A stretch of 64,000 bases of DNA from Maribacter sp. 1_MG-2023 (GTDB taxonomy: Bacteria; Bacteroidota; Bacteroidia; Flavobacteriales; Flavobacteriaceae), in the NCBI RefSeq assembly GCF_030547005.1, contig NZ_JAUOPN010000008.1, forward strand, positions 62,001-126,000, given 5' to 3'. This document shows, one piece after another, positions 30,001 through 37,687 of this stretch. Each line of letters opens with the position of its first letter. The stretch's first letter is position 1. The translations under genes were made by a program, and so were the position numbers. Under the pieces are notes generated by a model that did no database searches, was not told the origin of the DNA, and saw only the letters and a program-made list of their open reading frames with translations.

Positions 30001-32634
30001 ATCTGAAGATGGACCGTCTAAGGCTATACTTGGCGCATCAATAGGGGTTAAATCGAATGAGAATGTATCTGTACAACCCTCAGCATCTTCAACAGTTAAT
30101 GTATATGTTCCCGCTGCAGAAAGATTACTAAAGGTTCTTCCAGATTTTGGTCCTATTTGCGGTCCTACAGGCTGTGTTAAGGTATATCTAAAAGTACCCC
30201 AACCACCAGTGGCATCTGCTCTAACAGCACCTAAATTTCCATTTGCACAACTCATATCGGTAACCGTACTTGTTGCCAAATCTAAAACCGGAGCATCTTG
30301 AATATCGAAAGAAGTAGTATCGGTACAACCAGTATCAGCATCCGTAACTGTAATTGTATACGTACCTGCACCTGATAATGGTAAAACTACTTCGTTAGCA
30401 CTTTGAGGTCCGCCAGAGAATAATCCTCCGTTAATATCATATGTATAGTTATTCGCAAATCCGTCAATAATAAATGTTCCTGTACCATCGGTAGCTCCAT
30501 TACAAACTCTTAAATCTCCTCCTGATTTTACACGAGCACGAATAGAACTTATCACTACAGGTCTAAATCCTTCAGTATATGAACAACCGTTAACATCTGT
30601 TATTTGAAAAATATATGCCTGAGAGGTTAGTAAACCTGTAAACGTATCGTTATTTCCATTATCAAAATAAGCAGGACTAATAATTTCATATCTATTAATT
30701 GCAGCGTTGCTTGTTGGAGTCAACTGAACATCAGATGTACCAGCAGCACAACTAACATTACTTTGTGCAAAATCTAGATTAGTTGGAGGATCAACATCTA
30801 AAATTTCTATCGAAGTAAGATCTAGACGACAACCACCTGCATCACGAATAATAGGTGTATACGTACCTGCTGCTAAATCTGTATAAGAAGTTATTGCAGA
30901 GAAATTGACCCCATCAATACTAAAAACATATCCACTACCTGATCCACCAGAAAACGGACCAACAAAATCAATTTGTCCGCCAGTAGTTCCTGCTCCTGTA
31001 CAAGTAACATCAGAAATTTTAGTTGCACTACCTGTTAATGAACCAACAGTATCAACCGTTATAGAAGGTAAATCTAAAGTACATTCGAATGCACCTTGTT
31101 GGTATCTTACTTCAATATCATTATAAGTACCCGCAGCTACTGAAATTTGTGGTGTATTCACCCAAACTTCAGAAGCACTTTCTCTATAAGAAATATTATA
31201 ACCTCTACCATTATTTATAGTAAACTCTAGTTTTGCTCCACCATTACTACACGTACCATCAATACCTGCAACCGTAACATCTGGCGGCAATAAATCTTCA
31301 ACATCAGAAGAAGCATTTATAATACAACCATTACTATCGGTAATTACAAAATCATAAGTTCCTGCAGATGATACTGTATATGTAGTTGTACCAGAATCTG
31401 TAGTAGCATCTCCAAATGAAGGTTGAACAGTGCCACCATTAACTGTAAATGTATAAGGTGCTGAACCTCCTGTTGTGTTTAAAGTAATATCTACACTAGA
31501 GATATCTGAACAACCAAAACTACTATTAACTTCAGTTGAGGCATCCAAAGCCGAAGCACCCGCCCCAATAGTTAAGGGATTACCACTTGTATCAACATCC
31601 TGTCTTGGAGCGGTAATTCCGTTTAAAGGATCACCTGTACATTGTTGAGTCTCTACCTGAACAGTATATGTACCAAAACCTACCGCAGAAAACGTATAAG
31701 GGTTTGTTGCTATAAAAGCAGTAAACTCTTGGGCTACACCACTAGAGTTCAATAGAGTATATTTATAAGGTCCTGGTACGTTAGAGGCAGTAACAGTAAT
31801 ACTACCAGTATCTCCACTACATAATGCATCTGTAAAAGTAGCAGCTATTTGAATTTCCTTTTCTTCTATAACAATAGGCTCATAAGGGTATTCACATGTA
31901 TTTGCCGTATTTCTTAATCTCGCTAAAATATTATACGTACCTGGTGTTAGGTTAGAAAATATAGCACCTTGCCAAGAAGTACCACCATTAATACTAAATT
32001 CGTAAGCACTTGATAAATTGGTAATCTGTATTCTACCATCTACACCACAGATATAATCTTGTTTTACATACGTTTGGGTTATAGTACTTTTCTTTACTTT
32101 AAAGTAATAGGGTTGACCATCTACCAATACTCTATATTCAGCACCTGAAGTTGCAGGAACAGAACTAGCATCTAAATTAAATGTTTGTCCAGAACTTAAT
32201 GTAGAGTAACAAGAAGCTGTTGTATTCGGGCATTCTGTATTTACGTTCGCTGAGCAAGAACCACCTAATACTTGCCATGAAACTGAACTATACGGACCGC
32301 CAGACAAACTTATAATACGATCATCAAAATCGCCACATAAATTAAAACGTGCAATTGTAAATCCGTTATCATTACAAGTCTCCGTAGCATCTGCACCCAC
32401 AATCAGTGTAGTAAACATTGCTGGAGCTGCTAAGTTAGACTTACGTGCAACTTGATTTTTCTTTTCTAAAGTAGATGTGTTTTTGACAGAAACCGAAACA
32501 GCCTTTTCGATTACATGAGCCACTTCTTCGTATAAAGTAGTTACTTTAGAGTTGGCTAAAGCCGTAGTACCAATTACTGAAAGAACAATCAGAAAAAGTA
32601 CATACAGCGCATACCGCTGTTGTTTTGGAAGCAT
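24070..32634 (-). CDS. Giant SprB-like repeat protein with type IX secretion type B C-terminal domain
   Basis: A 2854-residue exported protein. It has an N-terminal signal peptide (to about residue 28, TTALANS), then roughly 29 tandem modules of about 95 residues that end in a strand of the form GTYxVxVxDxxGC, such as GTYTLTVEDAEGC and GTYEILIKDDNGC. Most modules also have a Cys near their start (for example DMSC, NVSC). These match SprB-type repeats. The last 85 or so residues are a gliding-motility-associated/type B sorting domain (FPNFFTPDGDNLNDIW, RIYDRYGRVV, YVGHFTLYR). It is probably a cell-surface filament or adhesin exported by the type IX system. No PorP/SprF-like partner gene is adjacent. 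The gene stands alone between a terminator and a divergent dehydrogenase gene. Confidence 0.9.
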   Translation of the reverse strand: MLPKQQRYALYVLFLIVLSVIGTTALANSKVTTLYEEVAHVIEKAVSVSVKNTSTLEKKNQVARKSNLAAPAMFTTLIVGADATETCNDNGFTIARFNLCGDFDDRIISLSGGPYSSVSWQVLGGSCSANVNTECPNTTASCYSTLSSGQTFNLDASSVPATSGAEYRVLVDGQPYYFKVKKSTITQTYVKQDYICGVDGRIQITNLSSAYEFSINGGTSWQGAIFSNLTPGTYNILARLRNTANTCEYPYEPIVIEEKEIQIAATFTDALCSGDTGSITVTASNVPGPYKYTLLNSSGVAQEFTAFIATNPYTFSAVGFGTYTVQVETQQCTGDPLNGITAPRQDVDTSGNPLTIGAGASALDASTEVNSSFGCSDISSVDITLNTTGGSAPYTFTVNGGTVQPSFGDATTDSGTTTYTVSSAGTYDFVITDSNGCIINASSDVEDLLPPDVTVAGIDGTCSNGGAKLEFTINNGRGYNISYRESASEVWVNTPQISVAAGTYNDIEVRYQQGAFECTLDLPSITVDTVGSLTGSATKISDVTCTGAGTTGGQIDFVGPFSGGSGSGYVFSIDGVNFSAITSYTDLAAGTYTPIIRDAGGCRLDLTSIEILDVDPPTNLDFAQSNVSCAAGTSDVQLTPTSNAAINRYEIISPAYFDNGNNDTFTGLLTSQAYIFQITDVNGCSYTEGFRPVVISSIRARVKSGGDLRVCNGATDGTGTFIIDGFANNYTYDINGGLFSGGPQSANEVVLPLSGAGTYTITVTDADTGCTDTTSFDIQDAPVLDLATSTVTDMSCANGNLGAVRADATGGWGTFRYTLTQPVGPQIGPKSGRTFSNLSAAGTYTLTVEDAEGCTDTFSFDLTPIDAPSIALDGPSSDFCFVAGTGATVAVTSTAGTAAIGTHQYRINGGTLQPTPTFVGLSPGNYTIEVVDGNDCSDSLQITIAPQLRISTSIEAEIPCGGADGRINVSVNGGYTSGAGAKQYEVSSDGGATFGAALPLTTDTFDYDTNTPGDYVFRITDNNTTSSGCVAESVSITLNPPQNIAAAAYTTRPVSCSSTNNGAVTIIPDATSGVPPYEVNFNGTGWASETVYSNLTVGTYSYLVRDARGCETPADTFDIVLDSTPPPSTTVSEEQAVCGGSGPVSGGINIDAVTDGTPDYDFIIEDNTGVEITRLENQSTFPVQILDAGLVTGTYTVITIDANGCTDIDTVTITSNEVVITPIPPPAPVDCDDTSFTYAVTVSGGSGSYEIRLLDQPSFYALNNTPAVNDHTFSNTTDGIQYGVAYTVVVLDVVTNCTYEQEIPPVDAPSTLEVTAISTPGACDTNRNGEIAYDIIGFTIGDALRITLIDNSDGSSIVLENSVTTTGLPYTDTYAELPGDYQILVENLTDTCTDAVPVTILQNLPDIDILQEVPANCNAFGQVTVQGRGGSGGPYEFAFMDTGVAPTGWTTDTTFSAADGTYDVYVRDASGCTSFDIATIISLDPDLPIPDFTVVNQCDPTSTAFDITVRVPSSVNTPRFTLGGDEQLPTVVGAFWEYTYIVSSPGDYVVDVVDANGCTSEGTATVYDFSSATGEFSTESTCNNADGIITIYTNGGSGDFEFELTGTDYNSNSVGPITQINDPIFTGLTPGTYEVLITDNIVRDGVDFCEITVSNIILNQAAQPVIVSEEAIDISCRDENDGSIEVVVGPANALVPFTSQDTPITYILNNLTTSSEQDRNNTGAFSDLPAGDYQVQVVTARNCEVLSAVHTITNPDAFSITAGAADFACEPGANRYSSTIITVTIADAGTVGSGYQYSITGFENYQPGNTFEIIDDGSAQDITVYAIDGNGCQTTFDVPTINPPTDVVPTIIDVDILNCRDDERVRIQVIGTTDFTVNTVSVTPVAPVSNTSGNNYVDVYLPDVGDYLFEVTDNTVGCTYPMPVHTVNTPIAPTVLISEAKPVSCAVPGNDGALFITVGNYSGEYEVFVYEATDVTRTTLLTSQIFNTTNYPDVNGFEARIDNLPGGNLIVDVVSADIPFCTGTSNVTNIRTPNGELQVTAESIGNVSCTNDTGEIIATGTGGWDTTPYEYRLLMSADGGATYTTEIAAFSNNNEFTGLSFGFYEVEITDVEGCTNTVEIELEEVPQIIAGIREPQTLDCPNGNNAVLEAYDTTTGDAITATAGASGGFFGAGYNYTLLYLSGDDNTAVVSESGLQNTPTFIGDSGGYISAGWYAIEVSSSFGCSFVTEAYYVDPPPPVQPVLVQTRVPGCGGDGEMRMTIENPDPLFTYEYLRVENGVTIGVYMPMTGNSVTITGVQGITYQFDVRKVNGAGVCPAIRSNGITMTDATGITLLPNLPDDISCASELDGRIESFVNGGVGADLFYLYEGDPVDAFNPAVTATVIRGPQDNGTFEGLPAGTEYYIAVTSGDTCMDIAGPFEIVRPDPIIFDAVPTNVTCNGEEDGTITVSVSAGGEGLIQFAIAPNFNEFFSDSDNPGTYTFDELAAGTYEILIKDDNGCFEKDFITVEEPDQLEVINIETTDELCIGANNGTVVFDISGGTPFDDVLVNPTPYFEYKIEMVDPVDETGTAVFAPYNGEISENLQGGASYIIYIQDSNFCTASELFTIDIGVDLTAEPQVQYGCEGIFPTSTSTIQLANTNLLSELMFALDPIDPTDAITANANDEYVWGDLPAGDHIVYIYHENGCTNMVEFSIDGYEPLSLVVDKTGPNEVLATAAGGYGEYEFFFNGQSFGEETTFTTNESGIVNVRVRDARGCELELSVPFEFTGMLEFPNFFTPDGDNLNDIWSPNNRELFDGVEVRIYDRYGRVVAILDEVSGWDGKYEGKEVPTGDYWYVVNANSDSLKYVGHFTLYR

Positions 32635-32761
32635 AGGTTAAGTTTCGTTTTTAAGAACAAAGTTGATTTGGGATCTAACTTAGTTCTTTGGTGTAATTTT
32701 TTGCTTATATTTTATCCTTTAAATAATCATGTGTTCTCTAACATAATTCTAACGCTCTTAT

Positions 32762-33883
32762 ATGAAAAATAGTATCATCTTCAGCCTTTTATTCGTTGTA
32801 TGGCTAAATTTTTCTTGTGCACAAAATACTGATAACAAAGCAACTACACCAAAAGAGTCTGTTTTTACAGGTGAGCTGTTCGTCGATGAGCTACAGATTC
32901 CATGGGGGTTCACCTTCCTTCCTGACAAAAGTATTTTAATCACTGAAAAAGAAGGTAAATTGATTCATTTTAATAATGGAAAAAAAACGATAATCGGTAA
33001 TTTACCTGAAGTGTATAATAGAGGCCAAGGCGGATTATTAGATGTTGCCCTTCACCCTAATTACAAAGAAAACGGATGGATCTACCTCACTTACGCATCA
33101 ACGGAAGGTGATGAAAAGGGCGGACATACCGCATTAATGAGGGCAAAATTAAAGAACAATTCTTTAACCGAAACACAAGTACTTTATAAGGCGGTACCGA
33201 ATACTACAAAAGGGCAACATTTTGGATCTAGAATTGTCTTTGATAATGATGGTTACCTATACTTTTCAATCGGTGAACGTGGGGATAGGGACATTAATCC
33301 ACAAGACATTAAAAGAGATGGCGGTAAAATTTATCGTTTACATGACGATGGGCGTATACCGAAAGACAATCCGTTTATAAGCGAAAAAGGCGCGAAGACT
33401 GCAATTTACAGTTACGGACACCGAAATCCGCAAGGGTTGATAAAGCATCCTATTACAGGAAAAATTTGGGATAACGAACACGGACCTAGAGGTGGTGATG
33501 AAATAAATATTATTAAAAAAGGGGCTAACTACGGATGGCCTTTAGTTACCTACGGAATCAATTATGGCGGTACCCCAATTACAGACAAAACAGAAATGAA
33601 AGGTATGGAGCAGCCCATTCATTATTGGGTACCATCTATTGCCCCAAGCGGAATGGAGTTTGTAACTACGGATAAATACAAAAATTGGAAAGGGAGTTTA
33701 TTGGTCGGATCTTTAGCTTTTCAATATTTAGAACGTTTGGTTTTAGACGGAAACAAAGTAATATCAAGAGAAAAATTAATGGACGGACTAGGTAGAGTAC
33801 GTGCTGTAAAGCAAGGTCCCGATGGTTTTGTTTATGTCGCCGTTGAAGGAAAAGGTATTTATAAACTAATTCCGAAAAAGTAG
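32762..33883 (+). CDS. PQQ-dependent sugar dehydrogenase (Gdh/Asd-type beta-propeller)
   Basis: A 373-residue member of the glucose/sorbosone dehydrogenase family (soluble PQQ aldose dehydrogenase, YliI-like). The signal peptide ends near LNFSCAQ and may be a lipoprotein signal. Conserved propeller segments are IPWGFTFLPDKSILITEKEGKL, GGLLDVALHPNY, SIGERGD, YSYGHRNPQGL with the catalytic-region histidine, NEHGPRGGDEINI and YGWPLVTYGINY. It probably oxidises periplasmic aldoses using PQQ and Ca; I saw no PQQ synthesis gene here, so the cofactor may be imported or made elsewhere. It is divergent from the giant repeat gene and ends at a shared terminator. Confidence 0.9.
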   Translation: MKNSIIFSLLFVVWLNFSCAQNTDNKATTPKESVFTGELFVDELQIPWGFTFLPDKSILITEKEGKLIHFNNGKKTIIGNLPEVYNRGQGGLLDVALHPNYKENGWIYLTYASTEGDEKGGHTALMRAKLKNNSLTETQVLYKAVPNTTKGQHFGSRIVFDNDGYLYFSIGERGDRDINPQDIKRDGGKIYRLHDDGRIPKDNPFISEKGAKTAIYSYGHRNPQGLIKHPITGKIWDNEHGPRGGDEINIIKKGANYGWPLVTYGINYGGTPITDKTEMKGMEQPIHYWVPSIAPSGMEFVTTDKYKNWKGSLLVGSLAFQYLERLVLDGNKVISREKLMDGLGRVRAVKQGPDGFVYVAVEGKGIYKLIPKK

Positions 33884-33906
33884 CATAATACCAAGCTATC
33901 GAAATC

Positions 33907-33948
33907 AAAAAAAGGTCTGTAATCATATTTGATTACAGACCTTTTTTT
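33907..33948. terminator. Bidirectional terminator between convergent genes
   Basis: Perfect 12-bp stem GGTCTGTAATCA (33914-33925) and its complement (33930-33941), 4-base loop, flanked by A7 and T7. It serves both the rightward dehydrogenase gene and leftward murQ. Confidence 0.95.
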
Positions 33949-33973
33949 CTAACATAAAAATTAGAAGAGCTAC

Positions 33974-34786
33974 TTACCCCCTACCAGCATCAATAGCTAG
34001 CTTAACGGAGCCATGTTCTTTCAATAAAGCTTCAGCGGCGGTGTATTCAATATTCAGCCCTTCCATAATATAGCGCGTACCACGATCAACCAACTTATCG
34101 TTGCTTAATTGCATGTTTACCATCTTATTCCCTTTAACTCTACCAATTTTTATCATCAAAGCGGTAGATATCATATTTAATACAAGTTTTTGAGATGTAC
34201 CACTTTTCATTCTAGTACTGCCGGTAAGAAATTCAGGACCTACATTAATCTCAATAGGAATATCTGCAATTCTGGCTATTGGTGCACCAGGGTTGTTTGT
34301 AATTGCAGCCGTTAAGATTCCGTTTTTCTTAGTCTCTTCCAATCCGCCAATCACATATGGTGTACTACCAGATGCAGCTATACCTACTACCACATCATTC
34401 GAATTAATATTATGAGCTTTTAAATCTAACCATGCCTGTTTAGTTGCATCTTCAGCATTTTCTACTGCTTTTCTAATGGCAGTATCACCACCAGCAATTA
34501 AACCAACTACACGCTCATGTGGCATACCAAAAGTTGGCGGAATTTCAGAAGCATCTAGAATTCCCAATCTACCACTGGTACCGGCACCGATGTAAAATAA
34601 TCTTCCACCTTTATTAAATCTTTCGGTTAAGGCATCTACAAGTTTTGTTACTTGCGGAATCGTCTTTTCTACTGCATCGGCAATCTTCTTATCCTCCTCA
34701 TTCATTTTTTGAAGAATAGTAGTGGTATCCATCAACTCTAAATTGTCGTGGTTCGACGGAGTTTCGGTAATTTTCTTGTAATCCAT
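33974..34786 (-). CDS. murQ: N-acetylmuramic acid 6-phosphate etherase
   Basis: Cleaves the D-lactyl ether of MurNAc-6-phosphate to give GlcNAc-6-phosphate and D-lactate, a key peptidoglycan recycling step. It is 270 residues with a single SIS sugar-phosphate domain: GRLFYIGAGTSGRLGILDASEIPPTFG (in pieces, residues 61-87) with catalytic E81, E112 in AEDA, VVGIAASGSTPYV, and GPEFLTGSTRMKSGT. It is a little shorter than the E. coli enzyme (298), mostly at the C-terminus. It lies 4 bases downstream of the DeoR-type regulator and is presumably cotranscribed with it, divergently from the nagB operon. Confidence 0.96.
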   Translation of the reverse strand: MDYKKITETPSNHDNLELMDTTTILQKMNEEDKKIADAVEKTIPQVTKLVDALTERFNKGGRLFYIGAGTSGRLGILDASEIPPTFGMPHERVVGLIAGGDTAIRKAVENAEDATKQAWLDLKAHNINSNDVVVGIAASGSTPYVIGGLEETKKNGILTAAITNNPGAPIARIADIPIEINVGPEFLTGSTRMKSGTSQKLVLNMISTALMIKIGRVKGNKMVNMQLSNDKLVDRGTRYIMEGLNIEYTAAEALLKEHGSVKLAIDAGRG

Positions 34787-34790
34787 ATAC

Positions 34791-35540
34791 TTATAAAATT
34801 TTTATATCGTGGTTTCTAAAAGCCTTTAACAATGTATCATCAGGCTTTAACTCTGTAATCATCGTATTAATAGAATTAATATCGCACGTTTTATATCTGT
34901 GTTGAGAATTCAGTTTTTCTGAAATGGATAAAAGCACGGTCTTCTTTGAAGCTTTAATCACCGCTTTTTTGATTTGTACAATATCCCAATCAAATTCTGT
35001 TAATCCGTAGGTAGCATCAACATATCCTGTTCCTATAAAACTATTATCGAATCGTATTTCAGATATATGATGAATGGCATTTGCGCCTATAGCAATCTGT
35101 GCTTCCTTAGAAATTTGCCCACCAATAGAAATTACATTAATATTCGCCTTATGAGACAATTCCATAGCTACCGGTAAACTGATCGTAAAACAAGTAAGGT
35201 TTAGATTCTCAGGTATAATTCTGGCAAGTTCCATACAAGTAGTTCCTCCATCTAAAAAAATAACGGCACCATCTCGTAACATACTAACCGCCTTCACCGC
35301 AATTGCGGCTTTATCTTCTATCTTATATATATTAGTATTTCTAGCACTATTGGTCATGTAACCCATAGAGATAGCACCACCATGAACTTTACGCAGTTTA
35401 TTCTCCGCATCAAGCTCTTTTACGTCGCGCCTTATAGTATCAATTGATACGTCTAAAGACTCAGCAATATCTGTTATAAGTATTCTATTGTGTAGATCAA
35501 CCTCACTTAAAATAGTTTGCTGACGTTCTTCTTTTAGCAT
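34791..35540 (-). CDS. DeoR/GlpR-family transcriptional regulator of the peptidoglycan-recycling locus
   Basis: A 249-residue DeoR-type repressor. It has an N-terminal winged helix (residues 1-57, IAESLDVSIDTIRRDVKELD and KLRKVHGGA) and a C-terminal DeoRC sugar-phosphate sensor domain with FLDGGTTCMELA and the basic/serine motif near LLSISEKLN. The effector is probably a phosphorylated amino sugar. It is divergent from the nagB gene across a 203-base region with four ACGGCAT copies, the likely operators, one of which overlaps the upstream part of its own promoter, implying autoregulation. murQ follows by 4 bases. Confidence 0.9.
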   Translation of the reverse strand: MLKEERQQTILSEVDLHNRILITDIAESLDVSIDTIRRDVKELDAENKLRKVHGGAISMGYMTNSARNTNIYKIEDKAAIAVKAVSMLRDGAVIFLDGGTTCMELARIIPENLNLTCFTISLPVAMELSHKANINVISIGGQISKEAQIAIGANAIHHISEIRFDNSFIGTGYVDATYGLTEFDWDIVQIKKAVIKASKKTVLLSISEKLNSQHRYKTCDINSINTMITELKPDDTLLKAFRNHDIKIL

Positions 35541-35571
35541 GTAATAGCAACTTTATTACTTATCAATATGT

Positions 35572-35579
35572 CAAAGATA
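35572..35579 (-). promoter_or_regulatory. -7 promoter element for the regulator-murQ operon
   Basis: TATCTTTG on the minus strand is an exact TAnnTTTG match, 31 bases upstream of the regulator ATG (35540). The ACGGCAT box at 35594-35600 covers the approximate -33 position. Confidence 0.6.
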
Positions 35580-35593
35580 ATGATTTTTACCAC

Positions 35594-35600
35594 ATGCCGT
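35594..35600 (-). promoter_or_regulatory. ACGGCAT box, inverted copy (putative operator)
   Basis: Read on the minus strand this is ACGGCAT, ending 14 bases before the regulator's -7 element. It is the mirror of the box upstream of the nagB promoter. Confidence 0.55.
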
Positions 35601-35644
35601 TTTATGACGTTAATGTTAGTGTAACATAAAATTAAGATTAATTA

Positions 35645-35664
35645 ACGGCATAATACGGCATAAT
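35645..35664 (+). promoter_or_regulatory. Tandem ACGGCATAAT operator pair
   Basis: Two exact, adjacent 10-base copies of ACGGCATAAT (35645-35654 and 35655-35664). A 10-base period puts them on the same face of the DNA helix, as expected for cooperative binding of the divergent DeoR-type regulator. Confidence 0.65.
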
Positions 35665-35676
35665 TTCTTGCAAAAA

Positions 35677-35683
35677 ACGGCAT
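35677..35683 (+). promoter_or_regulatory. ACGGCAT box over the nagB -33 region
   Basis: A further ACGGCAT, 32 and 22 bases after the starts of the tandem copies. It ends 17 bases before the nagB -7 element, so a bound protein would block the polymerase upstream contact. Confidence 0.55.
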
Positions 35684-35700
35684 TTAATAAAAATAACGCA

Positions 35701-35708
35701 TATATTTG
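35701..35708 (+). promoter_or_regulatory. -7 promoter element for the nagB-anmK operon
   Basis: TATATTTG matches TAnnTTTG exactly and lies 35 bases before the nagB ATG. No clear TTG occurs at the -33 distance, which would fit a regulated promoter. Confidence 0.6.
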
Positions 35709-35743
35709 CATGATTTAAAAATCCAAAAATCTACCACTATCTC

Positions 35744-37672
35744 ATGAAAACAACCGTTAAAAATTCTAAAATCGACATCTCCCACAAACCTATAGGTCAG
35801 TTTGAAGAAACGCGATTCGAAAAAATACATAATGTCATTTTCGAAGACTCCAATGAAGCTTCAATAGTAGTAGCTCATGAAATTGCTGCTTTAATAAAAA
35901 AAAGACAAGGGCAAAAGAGAAATTGCGTTTTAGGTTTAGCAACTGGTTCTTCACCAATAAGAGTTTATGAAGAACTGGTTCGTATGCACAAAGAAGAAGG
36001 TTTAAGCTTTAAAAATGTTATCACCTTCAACTTAGATGAATACTTACCAATGGAGCCGAATAACATACAGAGTTATTTCTACTTCATGCATGAACATCTT
36101 TTTAATCATGTAGATATACCTGAAAAGAATATTCATATACCAGATGGTACGGTAAGTAATGAAGAAACTACAGCATACTGCTTAAGCTACGATCGCAAAA
36201 TAAAGGAGCATGGCGGTTTAGACTTTCAATTATTAGGTATTGGTAGAACGGGGCATGTAGGTTTCAATGAACCAGGATCACATTTTAATTCTGGAACACG
36301 AGTAATTACTTTAGATCACATTACAAGAGTAGATGCAGCACCTTCTTTTTTAGGTATAGCCAATGTGCCTAGAAAAGCAATTACTATGGGCATCGCTACG
36401 GTAAGAAAAGCCAAGAGAATTGTTTTATTAGGTTGGGGTGAAAACAAAGCGGGTATCATTAAAAAAACTATTGAAGGTGATATTTCATCTCATGTACCGG
36501 CAACATATCTACAAGAACATGACAATTGTACTTTTGTTTTAGATACAGGTGCAGGCAGTCAATTAACTAGAAACAAAACACCGTGGTTGGTAGATGCCTG
36601 CGAATGGACAGAAGAACTAAAAGCAAAAGCAATGGTTTGGCTGTGCGAAAACACAAGCAAGACCATATTAAGTTTGACAGACAAAGATTATAACGATAAC
36701 GGTATGGCTGATCTTTTAGCCTTAGATGATTCTTATGACCTAAATATTGAAATGTTCAATAAATTACAACATACCATTACGGGTTGGCCAGGCGGAAAGC
36801 CAAATGCTGATGACACCCACAGACCAGAACGTGCTACACCGGCTAAAAAGCGAGTGATCATATTTAGTCCACACCCAGATGATGATGTTATTTCAATGGG
36901 CGGCACTTTTGACAGGTTAGTGGAGCAAGGTCATGATGTACACATCGTATATCAAACATCGGGTAACATTGCCGTTTCAGATACCGATGCTAGAAAATAT
37001 GCTGAAATAGCCATGCAAATTAATCCGTCTGACGAGGCTAAAAATATTATAAAATCTATAGCAGAGAAAAACGAAACACGCATAGATGCTCCAGAAGTTA
37101 GAAATCTGAAGGGAAAAATAAGAAGAGGAGAATCATATGCCGCAACTAGATATATGGGGCTTGATGATAAAAACGTACACTTTTTAGATCTTCCGTTTTA
37201 TGAAACAGGTACGATAAAAAAGAAAAACTTATCTGAAGAAGATATTAATATAGTTGTAGATATTATCAAACAGATAAAACCTCATCAAATTTATGCCGCT
37301 GGCGATTTAGCTGATCCGCATGGTACACACAAGGTTTGTTTAGATGCCGTATTTGCAGCGTGCGAAGAATTGAAATCCGAATCATTTATGAAAGATTGCT
37401 GGGTATGGTTATACCGTGGTGCTTGGCATGAGTGGGATATCAACGAAATTGAAATGGCAGTACCTATGAGTCCGGGGCAAGTATTGAAAAAGCGATATGC
37501 TATTTTCTGTCACCAATCTCAAAAAGACGGAGTAATGTTTCAAGGAGATGATTCTAGAGAATTCTGGATGCGTGCAGAAGAAAGAAACCGTGATACCGCC
37601 AATAAATACAAAGCAATGGGATTATCATCATACGCTGCTATGGAGGCCTTTGTAAGACATAAATTTAACTAA
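35744..37672 (+). CDS. nagB: Glucosamine-6-phosphate deaminase-like protein fused to a PIG-L (LmbE) deacetylase domain
   Basis: A 642-residue two-domain protein of the long Bacteroidota NagB type. Residues about 25-330 are the NagB/RpiA fold: LGLATGSSP (phosphate loop), FNLDEY with D98 (E. coli D72), and GIGRTGHVGFNEP with H171 and E176 (E. coli H143 and E148). E. coli has Asp141 where this protein has T169. Residues about 369-640 are a PIG-L zinc hydrolase: SPHPDDD (375-381) and ADPHGTHK (523-530) give the metal ligands. NagB makes fructose-6-P and ammonia from GlcN-6-P; PIG-L enzymes remove N-acetyl groups from GlcNAc compounds, so the fusion could replace a separate NagA. First gene of the recycling operon. 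The deaminase name is by family; activity is untested in view of T169. Confidence 0.88.
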   Translation: MKTTVKNSKIDISHKPIGQFEETRFEKIHNVIFEDSNEASIVVAHEIAALIKKRQGQKRNCVLGLATGSSPIRVYEELVRMHKEEGLSFKNVITFNLDEYLPMEPNNIQSYFYFMHEHLFNHVDIPEKNIHIPDGTVSNEETTAYCLSYDRKIKEHGGLDFQLLGIGRTGHVGFNEPGSHFNSGTRVITLDHITRVDAAPSFLGIANVPRKAITMGIATVRKAKRIVLLGWGENKAGIIKKTIEGDISSHVPATYLQEHDNCTFVLDTGAGSQLTRNKTPWLVDACEWTEELKAKAMVWLCENTSKTILSLTDKDYNDNGMADLLALDDSYDLNIEMFNKLQHTITGWPGGKPNADDTHRPERATPAKKRVIIFSPHPDDDVISMGGTFDRLVEQGHDVHIVYQTSGNIAVSDTDARKYAEIAMQINPSDEAKNIIKSIAEKNETRIDAPEVRNLKGKIRRGESYAATRYMGLDDKNVHFLDLPFYETGTIKKKNLSEEDINIVVDIIKQIKPHQIYAAGDLADPHGTHKVCLDAVFAACEELKSESFMKDCWVWLYRGAWHEWDINEIEMAVPMSPGQVLKKRYAIFCHQSQKDGVMFQGDDSREFWMRAEERNRDTANKYKAMGLSSYAAMEAFVRHKFN

Positions 37673-37687
37673 CAACTAAATTGAATT

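Noticed and set aside
24070..32634. Tandem DNA repeats or a CRISPR-like array in the giant gene
   Set aside because: The periodicity is at protein level only; DNA units are diverged and no short exact repeat with spacers is visible.
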